Made by a program: the position numbers and the translations under genes. Below are positions 1-6,933 of a stretch of 16,124 nucleotides of DNA, one piece after another. The notes below the pieces were generated by a model. The model saw nothing but the letters and a program-made list of their open reading frames with translations. It did not search any database and was not told where the DNA came from. Origin of the DNA: an uncultured Phycisphaerales bacterium. Its GTDB lineage: Bacteria; Planctomycetota; Phycisphaerae; UBA1845; CAIVHJ01. How positions within the stretch are numbered: the stretch's first letter is position 1; each line of letters opens with the position of its first letter. The stretch spans positions 1 through 16,124 of the forward strand of contig CAIVHJ010000365.1 in assembly GCA_903905665.1 (NCBI GenBank), read 5' to 3'.

Positions 1-283
1 AAATTACCAAACGAACCCATTTGAAAGTGATACTGTAATCAACATAATTCACGTATATAAAATGAGTTACATAGTTTTCTCATCCAAAACGCTGCACGGA
101 ATCGCGTCCAAGACACAACCAATTCAGGTTCAGTCGAACCAGTTCCGCGGATCGCGGAAACCACACCGACCCCATGGATTCGTCAGTTGGCACCACGAGG
201 CAAAATCATCGGGGAGTCATGAAAAAATAAGGATGGATTACGGCGCAGGAAACCGCACCCTAGATGAAAATGCCGACTTGAGA
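1..283. other. Intergenic left edge, AT-rich, no gene seen
   Basis: No reading frame here looks like a protein. The first 60 bases are strikingly AT-rich (roughly 70% by eye) compared with the GC-rich genes that follow. They contain a sigma70-like pair on the + strand, TTGAAA at 21-26 and CATAAT at 43-48, with a 16-base spacer. Any transcript from it would run antisense to the lipoprotein at 284-868, so it may be fortuitous. The rest holds the 3' flank of that leftward lipoprotein gene. A weak hairpin (242-259) and an A-run (224-229; T-run on the - strand) lie there, but they are too far apart to make a convincing terminator. Confidence 0.4.
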
Positions 284-868
284 TTACTTTCCACGTATCT
301 GGCGGATTTCCTCACGGACCTGCGAAATCAATCCGGTCAGGTCGATCGTCGCCTGCGACTCCAGATGTTCACCCCAGGCATCGTTGTACCGCGCCACAAG
401 CACGTACTTCTTGTCCTCCTTGCCCCTCTTGCCCGGAGCAAGTCTGGATTTGTCCACCAGCAGCGGAAACTTATACAGGCGTGTCCTGGGATCCCAGTAC
501 GTCTCCTGCTTTTCCAGCGTATTGATCGCAAATTCCCATCGCTGAATTTGCTCATTTTTTGGATCGGCGGCAGGTTCGCGGTACGTGAAAAATTCAAACA
601 CGATATTCCCCGCCAACTTGACGGCTTCTCCTTGCGAATCAAACGCCTGCAGCAAAACCTCCACCCCATCCGGGATTCGGTCCTGATCAAAACTCCTGAC
701 CTGCGTGAACGGTTCGAGGATCGCAATCCGCCGAGCCAAAATCGGTTCGAGCAACTGCTTCTGCTCAGCAGGGGTGTAACTCGGCCCAGCAGGACCCGTC
801 CGGCAACCACAGGCAGAACTCAACAAAACTGTTACGATCACAACGCATTGCCGCACATTGAATTGCAT
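284..868 (-). CDS. Uncharacterised lipoprotein
   Basis: The protein is about 194 residues, and I recognise no named family. It begins with a short basic stretch and a hydrophobic segment (VVIVTVLLSSAC). This reads as a lipoprotein signal with Cys about 21 or 23 as the acylated residue, so it is probably anchored in a membrane facing the periplasm. The -3 residue of the lipobox is not the ideal Leu. The mature part is polar and soluble, with charged and aromatic patches such as WDPRTRLYKFPL and no catalytic signature that I can name. Two ATGs are available, at 874 and 868. The purine-rich AGGAAGGG (complement of 875-882) touches the first but lies 6 bases from the second, so 868 is preferred. 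A good -35 (TTGACA) lies upstream on the same strand. The gene is divergent from the sugar-nucleotide genes, so it need not share their role. It is likely real; its function is unknown. Confidence 0.75.
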   Translation of the reverse strand: MQFNVRQCVVIVTVLLSSACGCRTGPAGPSYTPAEQKQLLEPILARRIAILEPFTQVRSFDQDRIPDGVEVLLQAFDSQGEAVKLAGNIVFEFFTYREPAADPKNEQIQRWEFAINTLEKQETYWDPRTRLYKFPLLVDKSRLAPGKRGKEDKKYVLVARYNDAWGEHLESQATIDLTGLISQVREEIRQIRGK

Positions 869-917
869 GTTCATCCCTTCCTGGTTACGTTGGGGGATGG
901 ATTGAAGTTCATGCCAG

Positions 918-947
918 AGTCTATCCGCGAAGACGCCAAACTGTCAA
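918..947 (-). promoter_or_regulatory. Putative sigma70 promoter of the leftward lipoprotein gene
   Basis: On the - strand a perfect -35 hexamer TTGACA (complement of 942-947) is followed after 18 bases by TAGACT (complement of 918-923), which matches TATAAT at 4 of 6 positions. Transcription would begin near 911, leaving a leader of about 40 bases before the preferred start at 868. The call is consensus matching only, and the phylum's promoter preferences are uncertain. Confidence 0.4.
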
Positions 948-975
948 ATGAACCGATGGCGCTGCGCCCACAGGA

Positions 976-1005
976 TTGGAAGGGACGTGCCGAATCGATC
1001 ATAAT
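976..1005 (+). promoter_or_regulatory. Putative promoter of the sugar-nucleotide genes
   Basis: TTGGAA at 976-981 (4 of 6 to TTGACA), an 18-base spacer, then CATAAT at 1000-1005 (5 of 6 to TATAAT). A start near 1012 would give a leader of about 53 bases before the ATG at 1065. It is arranged back to back with the lipoprotein promoter at 918-947, so a single regulator bound here could affect both directions. Confidence 0.3.
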
Positions 1006-1064
1006 TGTGAAAACACGATGTGTCTGTGGAGATAACGTAATCGGCAGAATTCGTGGGTGATGTG

Positions 1065-2003
1065 ATGACGCGATATTTAGTAACGGGTGGCGCGGGTTTC
1101 ATCGGTTCACATCTGGTGCATCGACTGGTCAGGGACGGACACGGTGTTCGCGTGCTCGATAATCTGAGCACCGGTCATCGAAAGAATCTGACCGACGTGA
1201 TGGACCGGATCGACTTCATCGAGGGTGATCTCCGCCGATTGGAAGACTGTCACCGCGCTTGCCAGGGCGTTGAAGTCGTTTTTCATCAGGCGGCGCTTCC
1301 GTCGGTTCCCCGATCCGTGGACGATCCGGTAAGTTTTCATGCCAACAACATCGACGGAACATTTCATCTCCTGCTCGCCGCGCGAGAGGCGGGTTGTCGG
1401 CGGGTGATCTACGCCGCCAGCAGCAGCGCCTACGGCGATCAACCGGAATCCCCCAAACGCGAGACGATGCTGCCGATGCCCAAGAGTCCCTATGCCCTCA
1501 ATAAACTGGTGGGGGAATATTATTGCTGCGTGTTTTACCACACGTATGGATTGGAGACAATTTCTCTCCGATATTTCAACGTGTTCGGTGAGCGACAGGA
1601 TCCCCAAAGCCAATATGCGGCGGCGATTCCAGCGTTCATCAGTCGGATGCTTCGAGACCAGCCGCCGATCATCTACGGCGATGGCGAACAAACCCGCGAC
1701 TTCACGTACGTGGACAACGTGGTCGATGCCAACCTGCAGGCGGCGAACGCTCCGCGCGTGCAGGGTGACGTCGTCAATATCGCCTGTGGAAAAAGCGTGA
1801 CGATCAACCAGGTGGTCGCCGCGATTAACCAACTGATGGGTAAGAAACTAAAACCTACATACGAACCGGAACGAGCCGGTGACGTCAAACATTCGCTTGC
1901 TGATATCTCATTGGCACGCAAGATGTTCGGGTTTAACCCCACCCTCACGTTTGAAGAAGGATTGAATCGGTCATTCGAGTGGTATCGAACGAATCCGGGA
2001 TAG
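1065..2003 (+). CDS. NAD-dependent epimerase, probably UDP-hexose/UDP-HexNAc 4-epimerase
   Basis: This extended short-chain dehydrogenase of about 312 residues most likely inverts C4 of a UDP-sugar in the cytoplasm, supplying precursors for surface polysaccharide. Visible features are the Rossmann NAD site GGAGFIG near residues 7-13, the acidic turn DNLSTG that binds the adenine ribose, a serine cluster at 119-121 followed by AYG, and the catalytic YALNK with Tyr143 and Lys147. The segment LRYFNVFGERQDP, followed by QYAAAIP, resembles the WbpP/TviC-type UDP-GlcNAc/GalNAc epimerases more than classical GalE. Substrate cannot be fixed by eye. An in-frame GTG at 1053 would add four residues, but ATG 1065 puts the Rossmann fold at the usual distance from the N terminus. 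A weak GGGTGA precedes it. The next gene is a second sugar-nucleotide enzyme in the same direction. Confidence 0.88.
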   Translation: MTRYLVTGGAGFIGSHLVHRLVRDGHGVRVLDNLSTGHRKNLTDVMDRIDFIEGDLRRLEDCHRACQGVEVVFHQAALPSVPRSVDDPVSFHANNIDGTFHLLLAAREAGCRRVIYAASSSAYGDQPESPKRETMLPMPKSPYALNKLVGEYYCCVFYHTYGLETISLRYFNVFGERQDPQSQYAAAIPAFISRMLRDQPPIIYGDGEQTRDFTYVDNVVDANLQAANAPRVQGDVVNIACGKSVTINQVVAAINQLMGKKLKPTYEPERAGDVKHSLADISLARKMFGFNPTLTFEEGLNRSFEWYRTNPG

Positions 2004-2093
2004 ACTTATCGAAACCTCTTCCTGAGCAATAGATACTCTCTGGAAGATTGAGTTGCGGTGGGTGAAAGCGAATCGAAACAGGAAGGATCAATC

Positions 2094-3044
2094 ATGCGAT
2101 GCGTGGTGACGGGAGCGGCGGGATTCATCGGGTCACACCTGGTTGAGCGACTTCTGAATGAGGGGCATCACGTCGTCGGCCTCGACAACTTCATCACGGG
2201 TCAGCGCGCCAACATATCGCTATTGGAACGGTTCGAGTCCTTCACGTTCATCGAACACGACATCTGCGAACCGTTGTCCATTCGGGGATCGGTGGAAATC
2301 GTGTTCAACCTGGCGTGTCCCGCTTCGCCGGTGGATTTCCGATCCAGTGCGATTCAGATCATGCGCGTGTGCAGCGAAGGCGTGCTCCTCATGTTGAAAC
2401 TCGCCCGCGAGAAAAACTCCGTGTTCGTTCAGGCTTCGACGAGCGAATGTTACGGGGATCCGTTCGTCCACCCGCAACCGGAGTCGTTCTGGGGATACGT
2501 CAACCCGATCGGCGAACGGTCCCCGTACGACGAAGGCAAACGATTCGCCGAAGCCCTGATCATGGCCCATCGTCGCTTGTACGGAATGGAGACCCGCATC
2601 GCCCGGATTTTCAACACCTATGGTCCTCGGATGCGGTTGGGCGACGGCCGCGTCCTGCCCAATTTCATTCAACAAGCCCTTGAAAACAAACCGCTCTCGG
2701 TCTATGGAGAGGGAGATCAGACGCGAAGCTTCTGTTACGTGACCGATCTCGTGGACGGACTCGTGCGGCTGAGCCGGTCGAGCGAGCCTTATCCGATCAA
2801 TATCGGGAATCCCCATGAAGTGACGATTTCCGAGATCGCACGGGAAATCATCGAACTCACCGCAAGTCGAAGCGAAATCGCGTTTCAACCCCTCCCCGAA
2901 GACGACCCCAAACTCCGCCAACCCGACATCACCCGTGCCCAAAAGCTTCTCACCTGGGAACCCACCACCAACCGCTCCGAAGGTTTTCGCAAAACCATCG
3001 AGTATTTTCGGACCCTGCTCGATCAATCCCCATCTAATCGCTGA
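2094..3044 (+). CDS. uxs: UDP-glucuronate decarboxylase (UDP-xylose synthase)
   Basis: This cytoplasmic SDR enzyme of 316 residues oxidises UDP-glucuronate at C4 with bound NAD, decarboxylates it and reduces the product to UDP-xylose. The UXS subgroup hallmarks are clear: GAAGFIG near residues 8-14, NLACPASP at 72-79, ASTSECYGDP, HPQPESFWG then VNPIG, catalytic YDEGK with Tyr145 and Lys149, and ARIFNTYGPRM. Length matches bacterial soluble UXS, with no membrane anchor. A GTG at 2058 would extend the protein by 12 residues. ATG 2094 has a strong GGAAGGA (2081-2087) at ideal spacing and places the NAD site correctly. The gene follows the epimerase after about 90 bases, so both probably serve one glycan. 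UDP-GlcA would have to come from a UDP-glucose dehydrogenase elsewhere. Confidence 0.92.
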   Translation: MRCVVTGAAGFIGSHLVERLLNEGHHVVGLDNFITGQRANISLLERFESFTFIEHDICEPLSIRGSVEIVFNLACPASPVDFRSSAIQIMRVCSEGVLLMLKLAREKNSVFVQASTSECYGDPFVHPQPESFWGYVNPIGERSPYDEGKRFAEALIMAHRRLYGMETRIARIFNTYGPRMRLGDGRVLPNFIQQALENKPLSVYGEGDQTRSFCYVTDLVDGLVRLSRSSEPYPINIGNPHEVTISEIAREIIELTASRSEIAFQPLPEDDPKLRQPDITRAQKLLTWEPTTNRSEGFRKTIEYFRTLLDQSPSNR

Positions 3045-3099
3045 CCCTGTCGCCGCGAAGGACAACTCGTGACGCATCAGAGGGTTCCAATCGGTTGGG

Positions 3100-3127
3100 C
3101 TGACGACATTCACATCGGACCGATAAT
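3100..3127 (+). promoter_or_regulatory. Possible promoter of the kinase-pilus operon
   Basis: CTGACG at 3100-3105 (4 of 6 to TTGACA), a 16-base spacer, and GATAAT at 3122-3127 (5 of 6 to TATAAT). This is the best pair I see in the 238-base gap ahead of the histidine kinase. It would give a leader of about 150 bases. It is tentative. Confidence 0.22.
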
Positions 3128-3282
3128 ACAGACCACGATCGCACAATCGACGAAGGACCGCCGACGGTTTTCCCCAAGTCCGTGCATTCCTATGTCAAGG
3201 ACATCCCTGACGATTTCGATAAAAAGATGACGCGCTATGATGTGCGTCAGGATGTGTCACATTGCGCCGAAAGGACACTTGA

Positions 3283-5163
3283 ATGGTCCCTGGGATCCGT
3301 TCCAGACTCAGAACCGGTGAAACCACGCTGATTCTCTGCGCGGTGGTGGTGGTTGGGATTCACGTGGCGGGCGTAGGAGGCATGGCTTATTGCATGCGCC
3401 AGACGCTCGTCCAGCAAAGCAAAGATGCCGTCGTCAAGACCGTCGGAGATTCGCTGGAAAGTTTTGTGTTGACGCTGGGAAACGTGGACGCCCATCGGTT
3501 TGAACCCACACAGACCGCCTTGCAGCACTTCAACAGTACCGGCATCTGGGACGGACTTCGCATCGTGGATCAAACCGGTCGCATCGTCTGTTCGATTCGC
3601 CCCGAAGAAGTGGACACGTTCCACATGCAGCGGGAAACGCTGGTGAACCAATGGCCTGCGTCCATGGTCGCTCAGTGGGATCATGGTGAAAACACGCTGC
3701 TGGAACAAGTGGCGTTTCGGGTTCCGCTGCTCAAGGGAATCGACCAAAACGAGATGCTTTTGGAAGGGGTCGTTCGACCGGCGCGGTTATTGCCGGCGAC
3801 CCGCCTGATCAACCCGTGGACCGTGGGAATCTTCATGGGTTCGACACTGCTGCTGGTGGTCCTTCTCGCCGGTTTGCGCGCTTATTTACGGCCGTTCACG
3901 AGCATCGGATTCAATCTCGTGCGCCATCGCGAGGACCTGCGCCAGGAGTTGTCGTCGCTGCGACTGGCCGGAGAATCGCACCTGGTGGGACAGGCGTGGA
4001 ACCAGTTGATTTCGCTGTTTGAGGAATTGCAATCACTGGCGAGCCAGACTCATGCTTATGCAGAACTGCATCAGGCGATGGAACAAACGGTCCACGCCGA
4101 TCTTCTGGAAGCGGTTCGGACTCTGCCGGTGGGAATGATGTACGTCGCGGAAGGTCAACGGCTTCGATTCGCCAATACGATGAGCACGAGATTAACCGGA
4201 ATCCCCGTTCCGGAAGACGGGTCTTCGTCGGTCTTCAGCGGAATGACGCTCGATCAACTTCGGTCGTGCGAATGGGGAGAAAAAATTGCGGAATTCATTC
4301 GATCGGCATGGTCGGGTCATCATTTCGACAATAAAGAGACGACTCTGACCGGCGGGGACGGCAGCGCCTATTCCGTCCGCGTGCTTCCGGTATTGAGTCG
4401 GCGTCAGGGGGCGGATGCGGTCGTGCTGGTCCGGGACATCAGTCAGTCGTACCGCGCGGAAAAGGCCCGCGAGGAGTTTTTGGCGCAAGTCGCGCATGAA
4501 TTGCGAACACCGCTGACGAACATTCAGGCCTATTCCGAGACGCTGACCGAAGTTCGAGACGATCCGAAGATTCAGAATGAATGTTTCAACGTGATCAACG
4601 CCGAGACGAGACGGTTGCGGCGGCTGATCGAGGAGTTGCTTTGCCGGAAGCAACTCGACCTTGGAACCATCCAGATTCGCCGGGACAACGTGGACCTGAT
4701 GTCGTTGTTGACGGACGCCGTTCGGGATTTGCAGGCGGCGGCAGAGCACAAGAGCATCGAGCTCCGCGCGGAACTGCCTTCAAAACTTCCGCGGTTGCAG
4801 GCGGATCGGGACAAATTGGCGGTGGTATTCAACAACCTGCTGGGCAACGCCATCAAGTACACTCGGCCGAACGGGCGCGTCTGGGTCACGGCCCGGAGCG
4901 AAGATGAGCGAGTGCGGGTCGAGGTGCACGATACGGGGATCGGAATCGCACCGGAGGATCAGGGCAAAGTGTTCGAGCGGATGTATCGGGTTGACAACCC
5001 TGAAGTGCAGAAACAGGCAGGAAACGGTCTGGGATTGACCACCGCGCGGGACATTGTGCGCGAACACGGCGGGGACATCACGCTGAGCAGCGAGGCGGGA
5101 AACGGATCGACGTTCACCGTGGACCTTCCGGTCGAGCCAAGCCCGGTGGGCGTAGGAACATGA
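3283..5163 (+). CDS. Membrane sensor histidine kinase with PAS domain
   Basis: The protein is 626 residues. Transmembrane segments near 14-36 and 178-201 enclose an extracytoplasmic sensing region of about 140 residues that I cannot assign. A HAMP-like helical linker follows, then a PAS-like domain from about 276 to 390. The HisKA box AHELRTPL has the phospho-accepting His405. The HATPase domain has the N box NNLLGNAIKYT at Asn517, the G1 box DTGIGI at Asp550 and the G2 box GNGLGL at Gly580. All catalytic elements are intact, so it should autophosphorylate. No response regulator gene is adjacent, so its partner must lie elsewhere. ATG 3283 has AAAGGA 7 bases upstream. It is the first gene of the run leading into the pilus genes, with 72 bases to the next, suggesting it senses an envelope cue for pilus or secretion control. 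Confidence 0.93.
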   Translation: MVPGIRSRLRTGETTLILCAVVVVGIHVAGVGGMAYCMRQTLVQQSKDAVVKTVGDSLESFVLTLGNVDAHRFEPTQTALQHFNSTGIWDGLRIVDQTGRIVCSIRPEEVDTFHMQRETLVNQWPASMVAQWDHGENTLLEQVAFRVPLLKGIDQNEMLLEGVVRPARLLPATRLINPWTVGIFMGSTLLLVVLLAGLRAYLRPFTSIGFNLVRHREDLRQELSSLRLAGESHLVGQAWNQLISLFEELQSLASQTHAYAELHQAMEQTVHADLLEAVRTLPVGMMYVAEGQRLRFANTMSTRLTGIPVPEDGSSSVFSGMTLDQLRSCEWGEKIAEFIRSAWSGHHFDNKETTLTGGDGSAYSVRVLPVLSRRQGADAVVLVRDISQSYRAEKAREEFLAQVAHELRTPLTNIQAYSETLTEVRDDPKIQNECFNVINAETRRLRRLIEELLCRKQLDLGTIQIRRDNVDLMSLLTDAVRDLQAAAEHKSIELRAELPSKLPRLQADRDKLAVVFNNLLGNAIKYTRPNGRVWVTARSEDERVRVEVHDTGIGIAPEDQGKVFERMYRVDNPEVQKQAGNGLGLTTARDIVREHGGDITLSSEAGNGSTFTVDLPVEPSPVGVGT

Positions 5164-5172
5164 TTGCGTGAG

Positions 5173-5216
5173 AGGGAATCGCGCTCGATCGTTATTAGAC
5201 GAGCGGAGCATTCCTT
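5173..5216 (+). other. Imperfect inverted repeat between kinase and GAF gene
   Basis: Outer arms AGGGAAT (5173-5179) and ATTCCTT (5210-5216) pair with one G-T. Inner arms CGCTCG (5182-5187) and CGAGCG (5200-5205) pair perfectly around a 12-base loop. No T-tract follows, so it is not a standard terminator. It could be an mRNA hairpin that separates kinase expression from the downstream genes, or an operator. The pairing is seen in the sequence; the role is inferred. Confidence 0.35.
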
Positions 5217-5235
5217 CAAGACAAAGGATGGCGCC

Positions 5236-6546
5236 ATGAGCATTCAAGTGATCATCGTGTGGTCGGCATTGGTGCTGGGGGTATGGCTGGGGTCTCGGCA
5301 TACGGGACGGCTGTATGGGACGGTTTTTGGCGGATTGTGCGCAATGCTGTGGGTGATTTTCTCGGTCTCCCAACTGACGAATCCGGAGGAGACGTCATCG
5401 TGGGTCATGATCGTGCTCGCGGGAGTGGTGATGACGTTACTGGGAACGTGGTCCGGAATGGAAGCGATCATACGGGAGGAAAGTTTGACCTCGTCTCCGC
5501 GTTTGAAGGTAGAGGATATGTTCCGCCATCTGGACCTTTCCAGCCGGCCGCAACAGTGGGAAGCAATGAGCGAGGTTCCGGTGCAATTCGGATTGTGGCT
5601 GGACCGGTATCGGCAACACATCGATCCGTGGCCGGCGTTTGAGTATTACATCCGATCGGTATTGACCGAAACGTGCGCGGCCCACGAAGTCCATGCATAT
5701 CGAATTCTGGACGAGCAGGGAATGATCCTCCCGCTGGGAGAAGTCAGTCCGGCGAAAATGGAGGAATGTTTGCGCGTGGCGGACGGGGTGGCGGGGTGGG
5801 TCGTCCGAACCCGGCAATCGTGGTATTCGTTCGTGGACGTGGAGGACGAGGATCTCGGCACCCGCATCGAGAAGACACCGGCAACACTGGCGTGGTGCTT
5901 CCCGATCGTTCGGGGGGAATACGTGGTTGGGGTGGTAACGATCGGAGCGTTGTCGCTGCAATCGCGATGCGACCAGAATTTTTTGAAACTGTTGTCGGGG
6001 ATCATCTCCGAACAGTGGGGTTGCGTGGCGGAGATTTGCCGGGCTCGTGCCGCAAGCGTGACGGATCACGCCACGGGCCTGTTGAGCCGGGCGCAGTTCC
6101 TGCGGCAGGCGCCGCTGGTGATGGAGAAATCACGACGACTGAGCAAGCCGGTGGCGGCCGCTGCGATCTCGGTCGAGGGTTTGCGATCGCTCGACGATCA
6201 GGGGTTCTGGGGACTCCGCGATCTGGCACTCGCTTCAGTAGGCAAGGTGCTTCGCAACCGGATGGGCTCCGAGGATTGCGCGAGCCGATTCGACGACTCG
6301 CGGTTCGTGATGCTTTGGTCGGAAGACGGAGAGCGCCATACTTCCCAAAATGTGGCGGAGATGACGGAGCAGATTGAGCAGGTATTCCGCGACCATGGAA
6401 AATGGCGACGCGAGATCAAAGTTCGTTGCGGATGGTCGAGTACGCGCAGCGGACATCCGAATGTACAGGCACTGATTTCGGAGGCGTTGTCCAACTGCGC
6501 GGCGGGTGAGTCTGTGAAAGCGGAGCCGATCGAGGTAGCGATTTAG
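5236..6546 (+). CDS. Membrane protein with GAF and degenerate GGDEF domain
   Basis: The protein has 436 residues from ATG 5236, chosen over an upstream in-frame TTG at 5164 because AAGGA at 5224-5228 lies 7 bases before the ATG and the first hydrophobic helix follows at once. Three transmembrane helices (about 3-19, 27-45, 55-73) precede a GAF-like domain (about 132-270). The C-terminal part has the outline of a GGDEF domain: DHATGLLSR from Asp277 corresponds to the usual DxLTGLxNR. The signature loop, however, reads DDSRF at 353-357 where active enzymes have GGDEF, and no RxxD inhibitory site is visible. It should therefore not make c-di-GMP. It may bind GTP or c-di-GMP or act through protein contacts. 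The GAF domain may bind a small ligand. It lies between the kinase and the STAS gene in the pilus operon. Confidence 0.8.
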   Translation: MSIQVIIVWSALVLGVWLGSRHTGRLYGTVFGGLCAMLWVIFSVSQLTNPEETSSWVMIVLAGVVMTLLGTWSGMEAIIREESLTSSPRLKVEDMFRHLDLSSRPQQWEAMSEVPVQFGLWLDRYRQHIDPWPAFEYYIRSVLTETCAAHEVHAYRILDEQGMILPLGEVSPAKMEECLRVADGVAGWVVRTRQSWYSFVDVEDEDLGTRIEKTPATLAWCFPIVRGEYVVGVVTIGALSLQSRCDQNFLKLLSGIISEQWGCVAEICRARAASVTDHATGLLSRAQFLRQAPLVMEKSRRLSKPVAAAAISVEGLRSLDDQGFWGLRDLALASVGKVLRNRMGSEDCASRFDDSRFVMLWSEDGERHTSQNVAEMTEQIEQVFRDHGKWRREIKVRCGWSSTRSGHPNVQALISEALSNCAAGESVKAEPIEVAI

Positions 6547-6597
6547 AGAGCGAGATTCGCCGCGTGGGTTCAAACGCGATGAGAATGGAACTTTGAA

Positions 6598-6933
6598 ATG
6601 AAAATCAGGCGACAGAAATACGGATCGGTGGAGGTACTGGGGCCGGACGGTCCACTGACGGACGAAGAGAGCGAAGCCTTCATCGACCACATGGAGGCGG
6701 AACTGGCCTCGCCGAATCCCCGGATCGTGGTGGACCTCCACGATGTTTCCTTCATCGACAGTTTCGGAATCGAAGCGATGCTGCAATTCGCCGGGGAACT
6801 GAAAAGCCGAAACCTGCCGCTCAAGTTGGCCATGCTGACGCCGACGTGCCGCGAAATTCTGGAACTGACGGATTTGTCGCGGGAATTTGAGATATACGAC
6901 GAAGTGGAAGACGCCGTTCGGAGCTTTGTGTGA
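6598..6933 (+). CDS. STAS-domain protein (anti-sigma antagonist type)
   Basis: The protein is 111 residues, the length of a stand-alone STAS domain such as SpoIIAA. The strand-turn-helix IVVDLHDVSFIDSFGIE contains Asp54-Ser55-Phe56-Gly57, equivalent to the DSxG site whose Ser is phosphorylated in SpoIIAA by its partner kinase. The family acts by partner switching: the phosphorylation state controls binding to an anti-sigma factor or other effector. No anti-sigma kinase or PP2C phosphatase gene is adjacent. The partner might be the upstream kinase or GAF protein, but that is inference. GGAA about 8 bases upstream could serve as a ribosome site. Its stop codon overlaps the GTG start of pilB by 4 bases, so the two are very likely translationally coupled. 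Confidence 0.85.
   Translation: MKIRRQKYGSVEVLGPDGPLTDEESEAFIDHMEAELASPNPRIVVDLHDVSFIDSFGIEAMLQFAGELKSRNLPLKLAMLTPTCREILELTDLSREFEIYDEVEDAVRSFV

Noticed and set aside
187..205. TTGGCAC followed by GGCAA, like a sigma54 promoter
   Set aside because: The GG-to-GC distance is 9 rather than 10 bases, and the TT before the -12 GC is missing.
221..259. Hairpin plus A-run as a terminator for the leftward lipoprotein gene
   Set aside because: The stem is only six pairs with two G-T, and the T-run on the - strand begins about 12 bases beyond it.
62..1060. Long + strand frame across the left end
   Set aside because: It has no ribosome site, has a composition unlike a folded protein, and lies antisense to the lipoprotein gene, which has a signal peptide and a good ribosome site.
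1053..1064. GTG at 1053 as start of the epimerase
   Set aside because: The ATG at 1065 places the Rossmann motif at the usual distance from the N terminus, and the GTG has no ribosome site.
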